The translations under genes and the position numbers were made by a program. DNA of 17,790 bases, from positions 1 through 17,790 of the forward strand of contig CAYFSJ010000026.1 in NCBI GenBank assembly GCA_964345765.1, in the 5' to 3' direction. How positions within the stretch are numbered: the first letter of the stretch is position 1; every line of letters begins with the position of its first letter. This document shows positions 1 through 7,961 of the stretch, piece after piece. The DNA is from DUUI01 sp964345765. Its GTDB lineage: Bacteria > Bacillota_I > Bacilli_A > Erysipelotrichales > Erysipelotrichaceae. The notes below the pieces were generated by a model. That model had not been told where the DNA came from. It did no database searches and worked only from the letters and a program-made list of their open reading frames with translations.

Positions 1-249
1 CCCTTTCTTAGCAAAATACTTTGATAGGTTAACGGTTAAATTATCAATGGCAGCAGCTCTTCCAATTCCAGAATCACCACCGGTTACTAAGGCATTGCGT
101 CCTTTTAGTTTGGATGATCCTTCATAACTCTCTTCACCACAATCAGGTATTGGTTCCATCAACTTTTGAAGTTGGGGACTTGTTTCCTCTTGTTTTGGGT
201 ATTTTTTAGTGTAATAGAGTTTACGTGGATTTTTTAAATTATCTGGCAT
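1..249 (-). pseudogene. Short-chain dehydrogenase (GSP39/YhdF-type), internally deleted, runs off window edge
   Basis: The frame starts at ATG 247-249 behind AAGGAA (256-261) and stays open to base 1, giving 83 residues. The N-terminal part matches the general-stress SDR family: a leader, then GRNALVTGGDSGIGRAAA (residues 50-67) with the TGxxxGIG dinucleotide-binding loop. In the family this is followed by about 130 residues that include the NNAG motif and the catalytic YxxxK. Here the next residues are IDNLTVNLSKYFAKKG, which resembles the helix just after YxxxK (consensus like ATKAAI-x-x-x-T-x-x-x-A-x-x-x-x-x-x-G-IRVN). So roughly 400 bp appear to be missing in frame, joined at a shared Ala-Ala-Ile. 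The product would keep the nucleotide loop but lose the active site. The remainder lies outside the window. An assembly error is possible. The family call is firm; the deletion is inferred from memory of the family. Confidence 0.75.
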
Positions 250-335
250 AGTGTATTCCTTCTTACATTCACAGTAACATACTGAAAAAGACATGTAAAA
301 GCATGTGTTTCTGACAATATGGAGGATATGTCCAT

Positions 336-374
336 TAAAAAGCGAACCTAATCCTATAAGATTAAGTTCGCCTC
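336..374 (-). terminator. Rho-independent terminator of the uppP-CpXC unit
   Basis: Read on the minus strand, a 12-base arm (360-371) pairs with 342-353 around a 6-base loop, with one mismatch, and is followed by TTTTTAATGG. It lies 3-40 bases beyond the stop of the CpXC gene. Confidence 0.8.
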
Positions 375-376
375 TA

Positions 377-1009
377 TTAATGTTTTGTTTCTAAAAGATG
401 ACCAGCCCATTGAGCGTTAATGATGTTACAACCAGGTTTGGTCATTTCATTAATTTTCTTTTCATATAATTTTTTGAGGTGATCAAGTATTTCTAAGTTC
501 AGTTCAGCTTTTAATTTTTGATGTTCTTTGGTGACTAGAACTATTTCATGTTCAGTTAAGCCTCGATTAAATAACACTGCCACAAATTCTAATTCTGGGT
601 TTTTCTCTAAAGCGTTCACTGCATAATATTGTTTCATTAACTCTAAGACCCGATCATCAATATGCGAGTCTCTTAACATGATTTTTTCTTTAAGTTCATC
701 CGGGGTTGAGACTAAACGAATTGTGTATCCATCTAATTCACCAAACTCTTTTTTAATCATTTCATCGACATCGGAGGCATTTAATTGTTGAGTTGGATCT
801 AAAAAGATTAACAGTTTTTGATCAAAATCATGATACATCGTTTGATAAGCCACAGGAATAATGTTAGAACAGGACTCACATTGATCTTTAAATAGTTCAA
901 AGTTCATGACCATGTTTTTTAAGCCTGGTTCATTGCTGACATTAATTTGTGGGTATACCTCAAAGGTCTGTTGATGCTGACAATAAGGACAAGTTAAATC
1001 AATAATCAT
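377..1009 (-). CDS. CpXC domain protein (zinc-ribbon, function unknown)
   Basis: A 210-residue protein beginning MIIDLTCPYC. The pair CPYC (residues 7-10) and CESC (44-47) would form one zinc site and is the signature of the CpXC family, whose members carry this N-terminal ribbon with a variable C-terminal part. The rest is charged and helical, with no membrane segment or signal peptide, so it is probably cytoplasmic. It lies 14 bases downstream of uppP and shares its terminator, so the two are likely one transcript; GGAG lies about 7 bases before the ATG. No reaction is known for the family, and I do not infer one from the neighbour. Confidence 0.75.
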   Translation of the reverse strand: MIIDLTCPYCQHQQTFEVYPQINVSNEPGLKNMVMNFELFKDQCESCSNIIPVAYQTMYHDFDQKLLIFLDPTQQLNASDVDEMIKKEFGELDGYTIRLVSTPDELKEKIMLRDSHIDDRVLELMKQYYAVNALEKNPELEFVAVLFNRGLTEHEIVLVTKEHQKLKAELNLEILDHLKKLYEKKINEMTKPGCNIINAQWAGHLLETKH

Positions 1010-1023
1010 TTAAATACTCCATT

Positions 1024-1854
1024 CTATCGAATAAACGCAAAGAATAAAATGACTAATAAACCTAAGGCAATTCGATAATAACCAAAGGCTTTAAAATCAT
1101 TCTTTTTAATGTAGGCTAATAAGAATTTTATCGCTACAATTGAGACTAGAAATGAAACAATCGTTCCAACTGCCAAGACTAAAATTTCATTACTGGTAAA
1201 ATCAAGACCAAACCCTACAATCTTTAAAAGACTAGCCCCAAACATAACGGGTACGGCTAAGAAGAACGTAAATTCTGTGGCTATCGTTCTTGATAATCCA
1301 ATCATGATACCACCCAAAATTGTTGCGCCAGAGCGCGAAGTTCCTGGGAATACGGCGGCTAAGACTTGAAAGAGACCTACAATGATCGCATCTTTATAGG
1401 TGATTTGATTTAAACGACTGACTCTGTCTGGATTATCGCCTGTTTTGTTTTCTATCACTAAGAAGGCAATCCCAAATAAAATTAACATAATACTTACTGT
1501 TTGCCAGTTCATTAAGTAGTCATCGATCATATCGTCAAATAAAATACCGATGATGGCAGCTGGTACACAGGCGACTAAGATTTTCAGCCATAAATCAAAG
1601 GTTGGTTTATCGATACTAATCTTCCCTGTTTTCTCATTTTTCTTAAACGGCCATAACTTCCAAAAGTAAATCACGACAACTGCCATAATTGCTCCTAATT
1701 GGATAACGACTCTAAACATATTCATGAAGGCTTCACTTTGTTGTAAAGGAAGAATCTCTTCGACTAAAATTAAATGTCCTGTTGATGAGATTGGCAACCA
1801 TTCTGTGATTCCTTCAATAATTCCATAAAATATTACTTTTAGTATTTCTAACAT
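1024..1854 (-). CDS. uppP: Undecaprenyl-diphosphatase (BacA family)
   Basis: An integral membrane protein of 276 residues, usual for the family. It removes a phosphate from undecaprenyl diphosphate so that the lipid carrier of cell-wall synthesis can be reused; the family also gives bacitracin resistance. Both signature motifs are present: EGITEWLPISSTGHL (residues 14-28), with the acidic pair, the serines and the histidine, and PGTSRSG (170-176), with the catalytic-region arginine R174. About eight hydrophobic segments can be seen. AGAGGA (1861-1866) lies 6 bases before the ATG. It is the first gene of a two-gene unit with the CpXC protein and is transcribed away from the esterase gene. Confidence 0.95.
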   Translation of the reverse strand: MLEILKVIFYGIIEGITEWLPISSTGHLILVEEILPLQQSEAFMNMFRVVIQLGAIMAVVVIYFWKLWPFKKNEKTGKISIDKPTFDLWLKILVACVPAAIIGILFDDMIDDYLMNWQTVSIMLILFGIAFLVIENKTGDNPDRVSRLNQITYKDAIIVGLFQVLAAVFPGTSRSGATILGGIMIGLSRTIATEFTFFLAVPVMFGASLLKIVGFGLDFTSNEILVLAVGTIVSFLVSIVAIKFLLAYIKKNDFKAFGYYRIALGLLVILFFAFIR

Positions 1855-1882
1855 AATAATTCCTCTTTAATCCCTATTGATT

Positions 1883-1912
1883 TTAACATATTTCAAATCT
1901 ACATGATACAAT
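1883..1912 (+). promoter_or_regulatory. Sigma-A-type promoter of the esterase gene
   Basis: TTAACA (1883-1888), an 18-base spacer and TACAAT (1907-1912), each one base from consensus. The predicted transcript starts just before the AAGGAG site at 1919-1924. Confidence 0.7.
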
Positions 1913-1930
1913 AAGCCCAAGGAGAATGTT

Positions 1931-2755
1931 ATGTCTAATTTTACTTTGGAAACACTCTATTTGCCATTTGATTATGATCAAAGTGAGCGTCGAGTACGGA
2001 TTTACTTACCGCAACATTATGAAACCAGTAATAAGCGCTACCCCGTCTTATATATGCATGATGGACAGAATGTTTTCTATGATGATGAATCCTATTCAAA
2101 TATGTCTTGGCGAGTTATTGAAGCTCTCAAACTTAACAAATTAGAAAACAAAGTGATTGTTGTCGCAATAGATCATGCTGGTGAAAGACGAGTCGATGAC
2201 TATACACCTTATAAATTTGATTTTCCGATTGAGAATAACGATCAAATTTATACGCAGGGGCATGGACAAGAATATGCTGATTTCATAGTCAATACTGTAA
2301 AACCTGTGATTGATGAAACTTATCCGACGCTTCATCAACGAAAATACACAGCACTATGTGGAAGTAGTTTAGGTGGATTAATCACAGCTTATATGGCAGC
2401 CAAATATAATGAAGTCTTTAAGTTCTATGGTGTCTTTTCATTAGCTTCTCATTTTTGTGAGACTGATTTTTTAGACCATATTAAATCCTCATCCCTTCGT
2501 AAGAAATCACTTGTGTATATCCAAACAGGTGCCGATGAAGGTTTAGATGAACAACATCAAGGCTCTAAGTTAATCTCTCAACAATTTATTAATAATTCTT
2601 TAAACTATCAAAAAGCCCTACTTCTAGCAGGACTTCATATTAATAACATTAAACTTCATATTCATACTCAAGAAATTCATCGAGAACAATACTGGGCACA
2701 ACATTTGCCTAGATTTATCGGATTGATGGCTCAAGAGATGAAATTATTTGATTAA
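1931..2755 (+). CDS. Putative esterase, alpha/beta hydrolase (Fes/EstD-like)
   Basis: A 274-residue cytoplasmic hydrolase of the 'putative esterase' family. The order of parts fits: YMHDGQNVF (residues 41-49, oxyanion-loop region), DHAGERRVDDY (81-91), the nucleophile elbow GSSLGG (144-149) with Ser146, a likely catalytic Asp near 202 (TGADEG), and His250 in HREQYW. Relatives cleave siderophore esters, acyl groups or formylglutathione-type substrates, so the substrate cannot be told. AAGGAG lies 6 bases before this ATG; an overlapping frame starting at 1926 is a shadow. The last 12 bases overlap the end of the convergent SRAP gene, and no terminator is visible between them. Confidence 0.85.
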   Translation: MSNFTLETLYLPFDYDQSERRVRIYLPQHYETSNKRYPVLYMHDGQNVFYDDESYSNMSWRVIEALKLNKLENKVIVVAIDHAGERRVDDYTPYKFDFPIENNDQIYTQGHGQEYADFIVNTVKPVIDETYPTLHQRKYTALCGSSLGGLITAYMAAKYNEVFKFYGVFSLASHFCETDFLDHIKSSSLRKKSLVYIQTGADEGLDEQHQGSKLISQQFINNSLNYQKALLLAGLHINNIKLHIHTQEIHREQYWAQHLPRFIGLMAQEMKLFD

Positions 2756-3304
2756 AAAGTTTGGACTTGATTGATGACACATTCTCAGCACTTCTTGTGA
2801 GGATGTGTTTTTATTTAGATATCTCAGCTCATCTTTCACTTGAAGAATGACTGGCATCCGATGATGCACCTTCTTCAAGCTATCATTTGAGTCCATTGTT
2901 AGAATGGCATAGACAATCCCTTGTTCTTCTTGTCTTATCATTCCTGCCATGGAAAAGACTTTTTGTTTCTCAACAAAAATCTTTCTTTTGATCTTTTCAC
3001 CGTCAACTTTTTCCCACTCAAAAAAGGATGTTGCTGGAATTAAACATCTTGTTTCACTAAATGCTTTCTTAAAGGTTGGTTTCTCTGTGACTGTTTCTAA
3101 ACGAGCATTAATCAGGGGTTTACTTGAATGAGGATTCGTAAATCCCCATTTCCCAAACTCCAGTAAATTTCCATCAATAACAACTGGTTGAACTTGTGTT
3201 GGGAATATTTCCTCAGAAGCTTGATACTCTGTGGATTCAAATTCTAAACCGTATCTGCTCGCAAACAAATCATAGGTCAGCTCCAAGCTATAGCGTCCAC
3301 ACAT
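2744..3304 (-). CDS. SRAP domain protein (YedK/HMCES-like), abasic-site shield
   Basis: SRAP proteins bind abasic sites in single-stranded DNA and form a stable thiazolidine link through their N-terminal cysteine after removal of Met1. The key residues are present: Cys2 in MCGRYSL, Asn66 in INARLET, Glu96 in FFEW and His148 in VHHRMP. At 186 residues it is shorter than E. coli YedK (222), mainly at the C-terminus, but the catalytic core is complete. Its ATG overlaps the stop of the upstream UPF0173 gene by one base (TAATG), so it is translationally coupled and needs no separate ribosome site. Its 3' end overlaps the convergent esterase gene by 12 bases. The function is known for the family, not tested here. 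Confidence 0.93.
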   Translation of the reverse strand: MCGRYSLELTYDLFASRYGLEFESTEYQASEEIFPTQVQPVVIDGNLLEFGKWGFTNPHSSKPLINARLETVTEKPTFKKAFSETRCLIPATSFFEWEKVDGEKIKRKIFVEKQKVFSMAGMIRQEEQGIVYAILTMDSNDSLKKVHHRMPVILQVKDELRYLNKNTSSQEVLRMCHQSSPNFLIK

Positions 3305-3984
3305 TACAGACTTATTTCCTCTTCAACTTCCATTACTTTTAAAATCTTTGGAATCTTTTCACTTAACTTATGCGGATCTTGTTTAATTAATTCGAAAGTG
3401 TTGTAGTGGATTGGCACCATCTTACGTGGTTGTAAGTAATGACAAGCCTTAATCGCATCTTTAGGTCCCATCGTATAATTATCACCTATTGGTAAGAAGG
3501 CTAAATCGATGCGTCCTTCTTCAGCATAAATTCTCATATCACTAAATAAGGCTGTATCGCCTGCATGGTAAATAAGTTTTCCTTCACTTTGAATTAAAAA
3601 TCCTCCAGGCTCACCCATATAAATAGTGTCTCCATTTTCATCAACATAGCTGCTTGAATGATAGGCTCGTGTCATTTTTACACGGCCAAACGGAAAATCA
3701 TAGCCACCACCAATGTTTAAGCCATGGACTCGATATCCTTTGTTTTCAAAGTAGTCGCATAGCTCAACGATAGAAATAATCATTGCGTCATTATTTTTTG
3801 CGATGATTTCGGTATCCCCCACATGATCATTGTGTCCATGTGTTATTAGAATATAATCGGCTTCAATTGTTTGAGCGTCCAATTCACTTAATGGGTTGTC
3901 GGTAATAAAGGGATCAATGATAAGTTTTGTCCCTTCATCAAACTCAATACTGACACATGCATGTCCATGATATTTTACTTTCAT
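3304..3984 (-). CDS. UPF0173 metal-dependent hydrolase (metallo-beta-lactamase fold)
   Basis: A 226-residue protein of the UPF0173/YtkL family. It has the start MKVKYHGHACVSIE, an Asp in LIIDPFITDNP, the metal-binding HGHNDH (residues 49-54), HAGDTALF with a further His and Asp, and a late MVPIHYNTF histidine. The fold is a two-metal hydrolase; substrates of the family are not established. AGGAGG (3992-3997) lies 7 bases before the ATG. It is the first gene of a pair with the SRAP gene, coupled by TAATG. Confidence 0.9.
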   Translation of the reverse strand: MKVKYHGHACVSIEFDEGTKLIIDPFITDNPLSELDAQTIEADYILITHGHNDHVGDTEIIAKNNDAMIISIVELCDYFENKGYRVHGLNIGGGYDFPFGRVKMTRAYHSSSYVDENGDTIYMGEPGGFLIQSEGKLIYHAGDTALFSDMRIYAEEGRIDLAFLPIGDNYTMGPKDAIKACHYLQPRKMVPIHYNTFELIKQDPHKLSEKIPKILKVMEVEEEISL

Positions 3985-4006
3985 AAACTAACCTCCTGTT
4001 GCTTCA

Positions 4007-4012
4007 ATTATA
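4007..4012 (-). promoter_or_regulatory. -10 box of the UPF0173-SRAP pair
   Basis: A perfect TATAAT on the minus strand, 22 bases before the UPF0173 start codon. No good -35 is visible at 16-18 bases, so the call rests on the -10 and its position. Confidence 0.45.
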
Positions 4013-4059
4013 GCTCATTTTTTATCCTAAGAGATTAATCACATTTTTAAATTTTGTTA

Positions 4060-4088
4060 TTGCTTAAAGTTTCATAATATGTTATTAT
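4060..4088 (+). promoter_or_regulatory. Promoter of tRNA-Asn
   Basis: TTGCTT (4060-4065), a 17-base spacer and TATTAT (4083-4088), ending 11 bases before the tRNA. Confidence 0.6.
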
Positions 4089-4099
4089 GTTTGAGCAAC

Positions 4100-4175
4100 G
4101 CCTGAATAGCTCAGTCGGTAGAGCAACTGGCTGTTAACCAGTGGGTCCTTGGTTCGAGTCCATGTTCAGGCGCCA
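4100..4175 (+). tRNA. tRNA-Asn (anticodon GTT)
   Basis: A 76-base cloverleaf with encoded CCA. The acceptor arm GCCTGAA/TTCAGGC pairs fully; the D stem is GCTC/GAGC; the anticodon arm is ACTGG-CTGTTAA-CCAGT, with GTT at 4133-4135; the T loop is TTCGAGT. The T stem CTTGG/CCATG has one T-T mismatch at the second pair. It is a single-gene unit with its own promoter and terminator. Confidence 0.96.
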
Positions 4176-4188
4176 TTTAAAAATAACT

Positions 4189-4213
4189 AACACACTTCGG
4201 TGTGTTTTTTTTA
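4189..4213 (+). terminator. Terminator of tRNA-Asn
   Basis: Arms AACACAC and GTGTGTT around a TTCG loop, followed by a run of T. On the other strand the same hairpin lies 33 bases past the MATE stop but has a weaker T tail. Confidence 0.85.
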
Positions 4214-4245
4214 TTAAAAAGTACTTGTTTATGTAACGAAGTCCT

Positions 4246-5637
4246 TTAAATTTCACCAACTAAATCAATATCATGATGCGTATCTGTTAAGTTCTTAACC
4301 CATTTTTCTTTTCTAAAATAGAATGTAGTGACTATCATTTTAACAATATCCGTTAATTGACCCGCTATATAAACAATAAAGACATCCACATTTGTGAAAT
4401 ACGCGAAATAACTCACCACTGAAAGGTTAATTACCCACATAAATCCAGCATCCATTATTAAGGTAGAGCGAGTGTCACCACCAGCTCGAATAACAAAGAA
4501 GGATTGGGCATTATACATATAGATAAAGAAGAATAACCCTTGAATCTGTATTAATCTTCTAGCCAACAGCCTTACTTCATCGGAAACATTATAGAGATGA
4601 GGTGTAATATAGGAAGCTGTGAATAAGCCTACCCCAAATAATACTGCCATAAAACAGGCAAGTTGTAACATCTTATAGCCATTGGCTCTAGCTTCATCTA
4701 ATTCATTAGATCCCAATGGATGTGAAACCATCACCATGGTTGCGACTGCCATTCCAGAAAATAAAACAAAGAACAAATCAGAAGTAGTCGATGAGATTGG
4801 TAGTGCCGCTAAAACATCTTCTCCTCTAGTTGCATAAAACTTGTATAACATGGCCATTCCTGCTGACCAACCAATTTCATTTAGTAATAACGGAAGTGCT
4901 TTAATAGTGATTGCCCGTTTCAAATCATGATCAATTTTAAGTAAATCAAATAAACTTGTGGTAAATCCAAAATCATTCTTAACTAAAGCATAGGTTAAAT
5001 AAGCTAGCTCAACAAAACGAGCAATCAGTGTTCCTAGGGCTGCCCCTAAGATTCCCATTTGTGGAAATCCAAAATGACCAAAGATTAAGATATAGTTCAT
5101 AACAACATTGACCATCAAAGATAAAACCGATGAGATAAATGGAATCTTGGTATGACCTGTTGAGCGCATACTTGATTGAATGTTATAAGAGAGTGCTTGT
5201 GGGAAAAAGGTCAATGCCGCAACTGGCATATAATGTTTTGCTGCTTCGACCATACCATCACTATCCGCAAAGAATCGTAGGATTTTATCTGGGAAAAACC
5301 ACGCTCCAAATGAGAACAATAAAATAATGCCTAAGGAAAAAATGATTCCATAGCGAAAGGACTGTCTCATTCTTTCTTCATTTTTAGAGCCATAATATTG
5401 GGCTAAATAGATATTGGCTGCTGTCACAATCCCCATCATGGCAAAGGAACTGATCATGAAAAAACGATTGGAAGTGGCCACTCCTGCAATCGCAAATTCA
5501 CCTAATTGACCTACCATTAAGTTATCGACTAAGTTAACCGAACTAGTTATTAATTGTTGTAGAATCATTGGTACAGCTACAACGAATACCTTCTTTAAAA
5601 ATTGTTTATCTTTTAAAACAAGACCATATCTGAACAT
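4246..5637 (-). CDS. MATE family multidrug/cation exporter
   Basis: A 463-residue membrane protein, the usual MATE length, with about twelve hydrophobic segments. The N-terminal stretch FVVAVPMILQQLITSSVNLVDN, followed by MVGQLGEFAIAGVA, is typical of segments 1-2 of NorM/DinF-type transporters, and a second-half repeat begins near ALPLLLNEIGWSAG. Such proteins expel drugs or metabolites in exchange for Na+ or H+; the substrate cannot be told. AGGGGGATT stands before the ATG as the ribosome site. It is a single-gene unit between groEL and tRNA-Asn, with no regulator gene beside it. Confidence 0.93.
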   Translation of the reverse strand: MFRYGLVLKDKQFLKKVFVVAVPMILQQLITSSVNLVDNLMVGQLGEFAIAGVATSNRFFMISSFAMMGIVTAANIYLAQYYGSKNEERMRQSFRYGIIFSLGIILLFSFGAWFFPDKILRFFADSDGMVEAAKHYMPVAALTFFPQALSYNIQSSMRSTGHTKIPFISSVLSLMVNVVMNYILIFGHFGFPQMGILGAALGTLIARFVELAYLTYALVKNDFGFTTSLFDLLKIDHDLKRAITIKALPLLLNEIGWSAGMAMLYKFYATRGEDVLAALPISSTTSDLFFVLFSGMAVATMVMVSHPLGSNELDEARANGYKMLQLACFMAVLFGVGLFTASYITPHLYNVSDEVRLLARRLIQIQGLFFFIYMYNAQSFFVIRAGGDTRSTLIMDAGFMWVINLSVVSYFAYFTNVDVFIVYIAGQLTDIVKMIVTTFYFRKEKWVKNLTDTHHDIDLVGEI

Positions 5638-5704
5638 TAAAATCCCCCTATTTCTTCCATCAAACTATTCTACTAAAAGTTTATATAAAAAGATAGTTAG
5701 AAGA

Positions 5705-5731
5705 AACAAAAAAGACTGCCGAAGCAGTCTC
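5705..5731 (-). terminator. Terminator of groES-groEL
   Basis: On the minus strand AGACTGC (5724-5730) pairs with GCAGTCT (5713-5719) around a 4-base TTCG loop, followed by TTTTTTG. It begins 8 bases after the groEL stop. Confidence 0.9.
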
Positions 5732-5738
5732 TTTATTT

Positions 5739-7349
5739 TTAATACATTGGCATTTCTGGTGTCATTTTATTGTCTTTTTCAGGGATAGATGCGACCGCAG
5801 CTTCGGTTGTCAAGAACAATGAAGCAATACTAGCCGCATTGAGTAAGGCTAAGCGCGTTACTTTTGTTGGATCAACAATACCTGATTTAAACATATCGAC
5901 CCATTCTCCATTTTTCGCATCAAAACCAACGTCAAGATTTTCAAGTTGTTGACTTACGATATCGTTCCCATCAAATCCTGCATTTTCAGCAATTTGGAAT
6001 AATGGTTTCTTTATCGATTCTAAAACAATGTTCATCCCTTTTTGAGTGTCTTGTTCATCTGCTTTTAAGGTCGCTTTTAATTGGGCATACGACTTAATTA
6101 AAGCTAAGCCTCCACCAGCTACAATCCCTTCTGAGACTGCTGCTTTAGTCGCATTAAGGGCATCTTCTATTCGAAGTTTTTTCTCTTTAAGTTCAACTTC
6201 TGTATTTGCGCCTACTTTAATTACGGCGACGCCATTGGTCATTTTACCTAAACGCTCATTTAATCGATTCTTATCATACTCAGACTCTGAATTTTCCATT
6301 TGAGCTTTAATAATGGAGACTCTCTCTTCAATTAGTTGTTTATCGCCCTCTCCATTAATTAGGGTCGTTTCATCTTTTTTAACAACAACCTTGCCAGCAG
6401 TCCCTAAATCTTCTAGTGTTGCTTCTTTAAGGTCAGAAGACAATTCTTTAGTAAAGAGTGTCGCACCAGTAAGTGTTGCGATATCTTGTAACATCTCTTT
6501 TTGGTTATCTCCAAAGCTTGGTGCTTTAGTTGCAACAACATTTAAGGTTCCACGTAATTTATTTAAGACTAAATTTGTTGTTACTTCATCTTCTAAATCT
6601 TCAGCAACAATTAATAATGGACGATTGGTTTGAAGCACTTGTTCTAATAATGGTACTAAATCTTGCATCGAACTAATCTTCGTATCACTTACTAATACAT
6701 AGGCATTTTCAATGATTGTCTCCATCTTTTCACGGTCGGTTGCCATTAGTGGTGAAATATAACCTTTGTCGTATTGAAGACCTTCTACCACTTCTAATGT
6801 TGTTTCAAAATCATTTGATTCATCGACGGTAATTACGCCATCACGTCCAACTTTTTCCATGGCTTTAGAAATAATTTCACCAATTTCAGTACTTGATGCT
6901 GAGACAGCCGCCACATTTGCGATATCTTCTGAACTTTCAATTTTCTTTGATTGGGATAAAAGATGTTCTGAGACAGCTTTAGCTGCTTGTTCAATTCCTT
7001 CTCTCATTAAGACTGGATTGCTATTACGATCAATAGACTCTAAACCTTGGTGGATGATTGTTTGAGCTAATAAGGTTGCTGTTGTTGTCCCATCTCCAGC
7101 GCTATCATTTGTTTTATTTGCTACTTCATAAACTAATTTTGCGCCCATATTTTCAAACTTGTCTTCAAGTTCAATTTCAGAAGCAATCGTAACACCATCA
7201 TTGGTAATTAGTGGTGCACCATAAGCTTTCTCTAAGACGACGTTTCTACCTTTTGGACCAAGGGTAATTTTGACCGCATTGGCTAATGTATCAACACCTG
7301 TTAGTAAGGCTTCACGCGAATTCTTTCCGTATAATACTTCTTTTGCCAT
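5739..7349 (-). CDS. groEL: Chaperonin GroEL (Hsp60)
   Basis: A 536-residue chaperonin subunit that forms the double-ring folding chamber with GroES. The equatorial ATP site is clear: TLGPKGRNVVLEK (residues about 29-41), TNDGVTIA and NDSAGDGTTTAT (about 82-93), with later VEEGIVAGGG-type sequence (SEGIVAGGGLALI). The protein ends EKDNKMTPEMPMY and lacks the flexible Gly-Gly-Met repeats that close most bacterial GroELs. The stop codon is followed directly by a good terminator, so this is not an artefact of truncation by neighbouring sequence. It follows groES without a gap and is controlled from the CIRCE promoter upstream of groES. Confidence 0.97.
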   Translation of the reverse strand: MAKEVLYGKNSREALLTGVDTLANAVKITLGPKGRNVVLEKAYGAPLITNDGVTIASEIELEDKFENMGAKLVYEVANKTNDSAGDGTTTATLLAQTIIHQGLESIDRNSNPVLMREGIEQAAKAVSEHLLSQSKKIESSEDIANVAAVSASSTEIGEIISKAMEKVGRDGVITVDESNDFETTLEVVEGLQYDKGYISPLMATDREKMETIIENAYVLVSDTKISSMQDLVPLLEQVLQTNRPLLIVAEDLEDEVTTNLVLNKLRGTLNVVATKAPSFGDNQKEMLQDIATLTGATLFTKELSSDLKEATLEDLGTAGKVVVKKDETTLINGEGDKQLIEERVSIIKAQMENSESEYDKNRLNERLGKMTNGVAVIKVGANTEVELKEKKLRIEDALNATKAAVSEGIVAGGGLALIKSYAQLKATLKADEQDTQKGMNIVLESIKKPLFQIAENAGFDGNDIVSQQLENLDVGFDAKNGEWVDMFKSGIVDPTKVTRLALLNAASIASLFLTTEAAVASIPEKDNKMTPEMPMY

Positions 7350-7646
7350 CTATTTCACTTCCTTTTCTTTAATTGCGAGAATATCCTTCATTTCAACAAT
7401 GACATATTTCTCTTTACTATCTTCTACTTCTGTACCTGTGTATTGTTTAAAGATTACAACATCACCTTCTTTAACAGCCATTTCAACTTTGTTGCCTTTG
7501 TCATCAGTTTTTCCTGGACCTACCGCAACGACTGTTCCAGTATTTGGTACTTCTTTATTTTCTTGCGAGATAACCAATCCACTGGCTGTCACGTTTTCTT
7601 CTTCTAGTTTTTTAATTAAGACTCGATCTAATAATGGTTTTAACAT
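7350..7646 (-). CDS. groES: Co-chaperonin GroES (Hsp10)
   Basis: A 98-residue protein starting MLKPLLDRVLIKKL, with GTVVAVGPGK, the DVVIFKQYTGTEV core and the ILAI end strand normal for GroES. It forms the lid of the GroEL cage. The reading frame is open further upstream to 7679, but AGGAGG (7651-7656) lies just before the ATG at 7644-7646, and the longer version would read through the CIRCE operator, so I take the inner start. groEL begins immediately after the stop. Expression is expected to be heat-induced through HrcA. Confidence 0.95.
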   Translation of the reverse strand: MLKPLLDRVLIKKLEEENVTASGLVISQENKEVPNTGTVVAVGPGKTDDKGNKVEMAVKEGDVVIFKQYTGTEVEDSKEKYVIVEMKDILAIKEKEVK

Positions 7647-7659
7647 ATTTCCTCCTAAT

Positions 7660-7686
7660 CTAGCACTCTTATCAATCAAGTGCCAA
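7660..7686 (-). promoter_or_regulatory. CIRCE operator (HrcA binding site)
   Basis: Minus strand: TTGGCACTT, nine bases, GAGTGCTAG. This matches the consensus TTAGCACTC-N9-GAGTGCTAA at 15 of 18 arm positions. It sits just after the -10 box and before the groES ribosome site, the normal place for HrcA repression. No hrcA gene lies in the window. Confidence 0.95.
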
Positions 7687-7690
7687 AATT

Positions 7691-7718
7691 ATTATAACTC
7701 ACTAATTATTTTAGTCAA
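7691..7718 (-). promoter_or_regulatory. groES-groEL promoter
   Basis: Minus strand TTGACT (7713-7718), a 16-base spacer and TATAAT (7691-7696), immediately upstream of CIRCE. Confidence 0.85.
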
Positions 7719-7810
7719 GTACCATGCCAATTCCTTAATATTGAATAAAAGTGAACTTATAAGGCCTAAATAATGATATTTGAGTTGTAAAAAATTCTTG
7801 AGAAAGTGGG

Positions 7811-7839
7811 TTGACAGAGCTATAGGTAAGTGGTATTAT
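7811..7839 (+). promoter_or_regulatory. Promoter of the tRNA-Ile/tRNA-Ala unit
   Basis: A consensus TTGACA (7811-7816), a 17-base spacer and TATTAT (7834-7839), 21 bases before tRNA-Ile. It is divergent from the groES promoter about 90 bases away. Confidence 0.85.
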
Positions 7840-7860
7840 AACTAGGCATCATTGAGAGAT

Positions 7861-7937
<77 letters not shown>

Positions 7938-7961
7938 TTTCTTTATTTGATGATTAAATTT

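Noticed and set aside
1926..2144. 72-codon plus frame at the start of the esterase
   Set aside because: Another frame of the same DNA; the esterase start at 1931 has the properly spaced AAGGAG and a family match.
7647..7679. 11-residue N-terminal extension of GroES
   Set aside because: It would translate the CIRCE operator and lacks a ribosome site; the inner ATG has AGGAGG and the family start.
5770..7773. Several long plus-strand frames opposite groEL and groES (5770-5952, 6046-6303, 6313-6633, 6859-7065, 7270-7773)
   Set aside because: They are Ser/Pro/Thr-rich shadows of a highly expressed gene, without ribosome sites; the last also crosses the CIRCE promoter.
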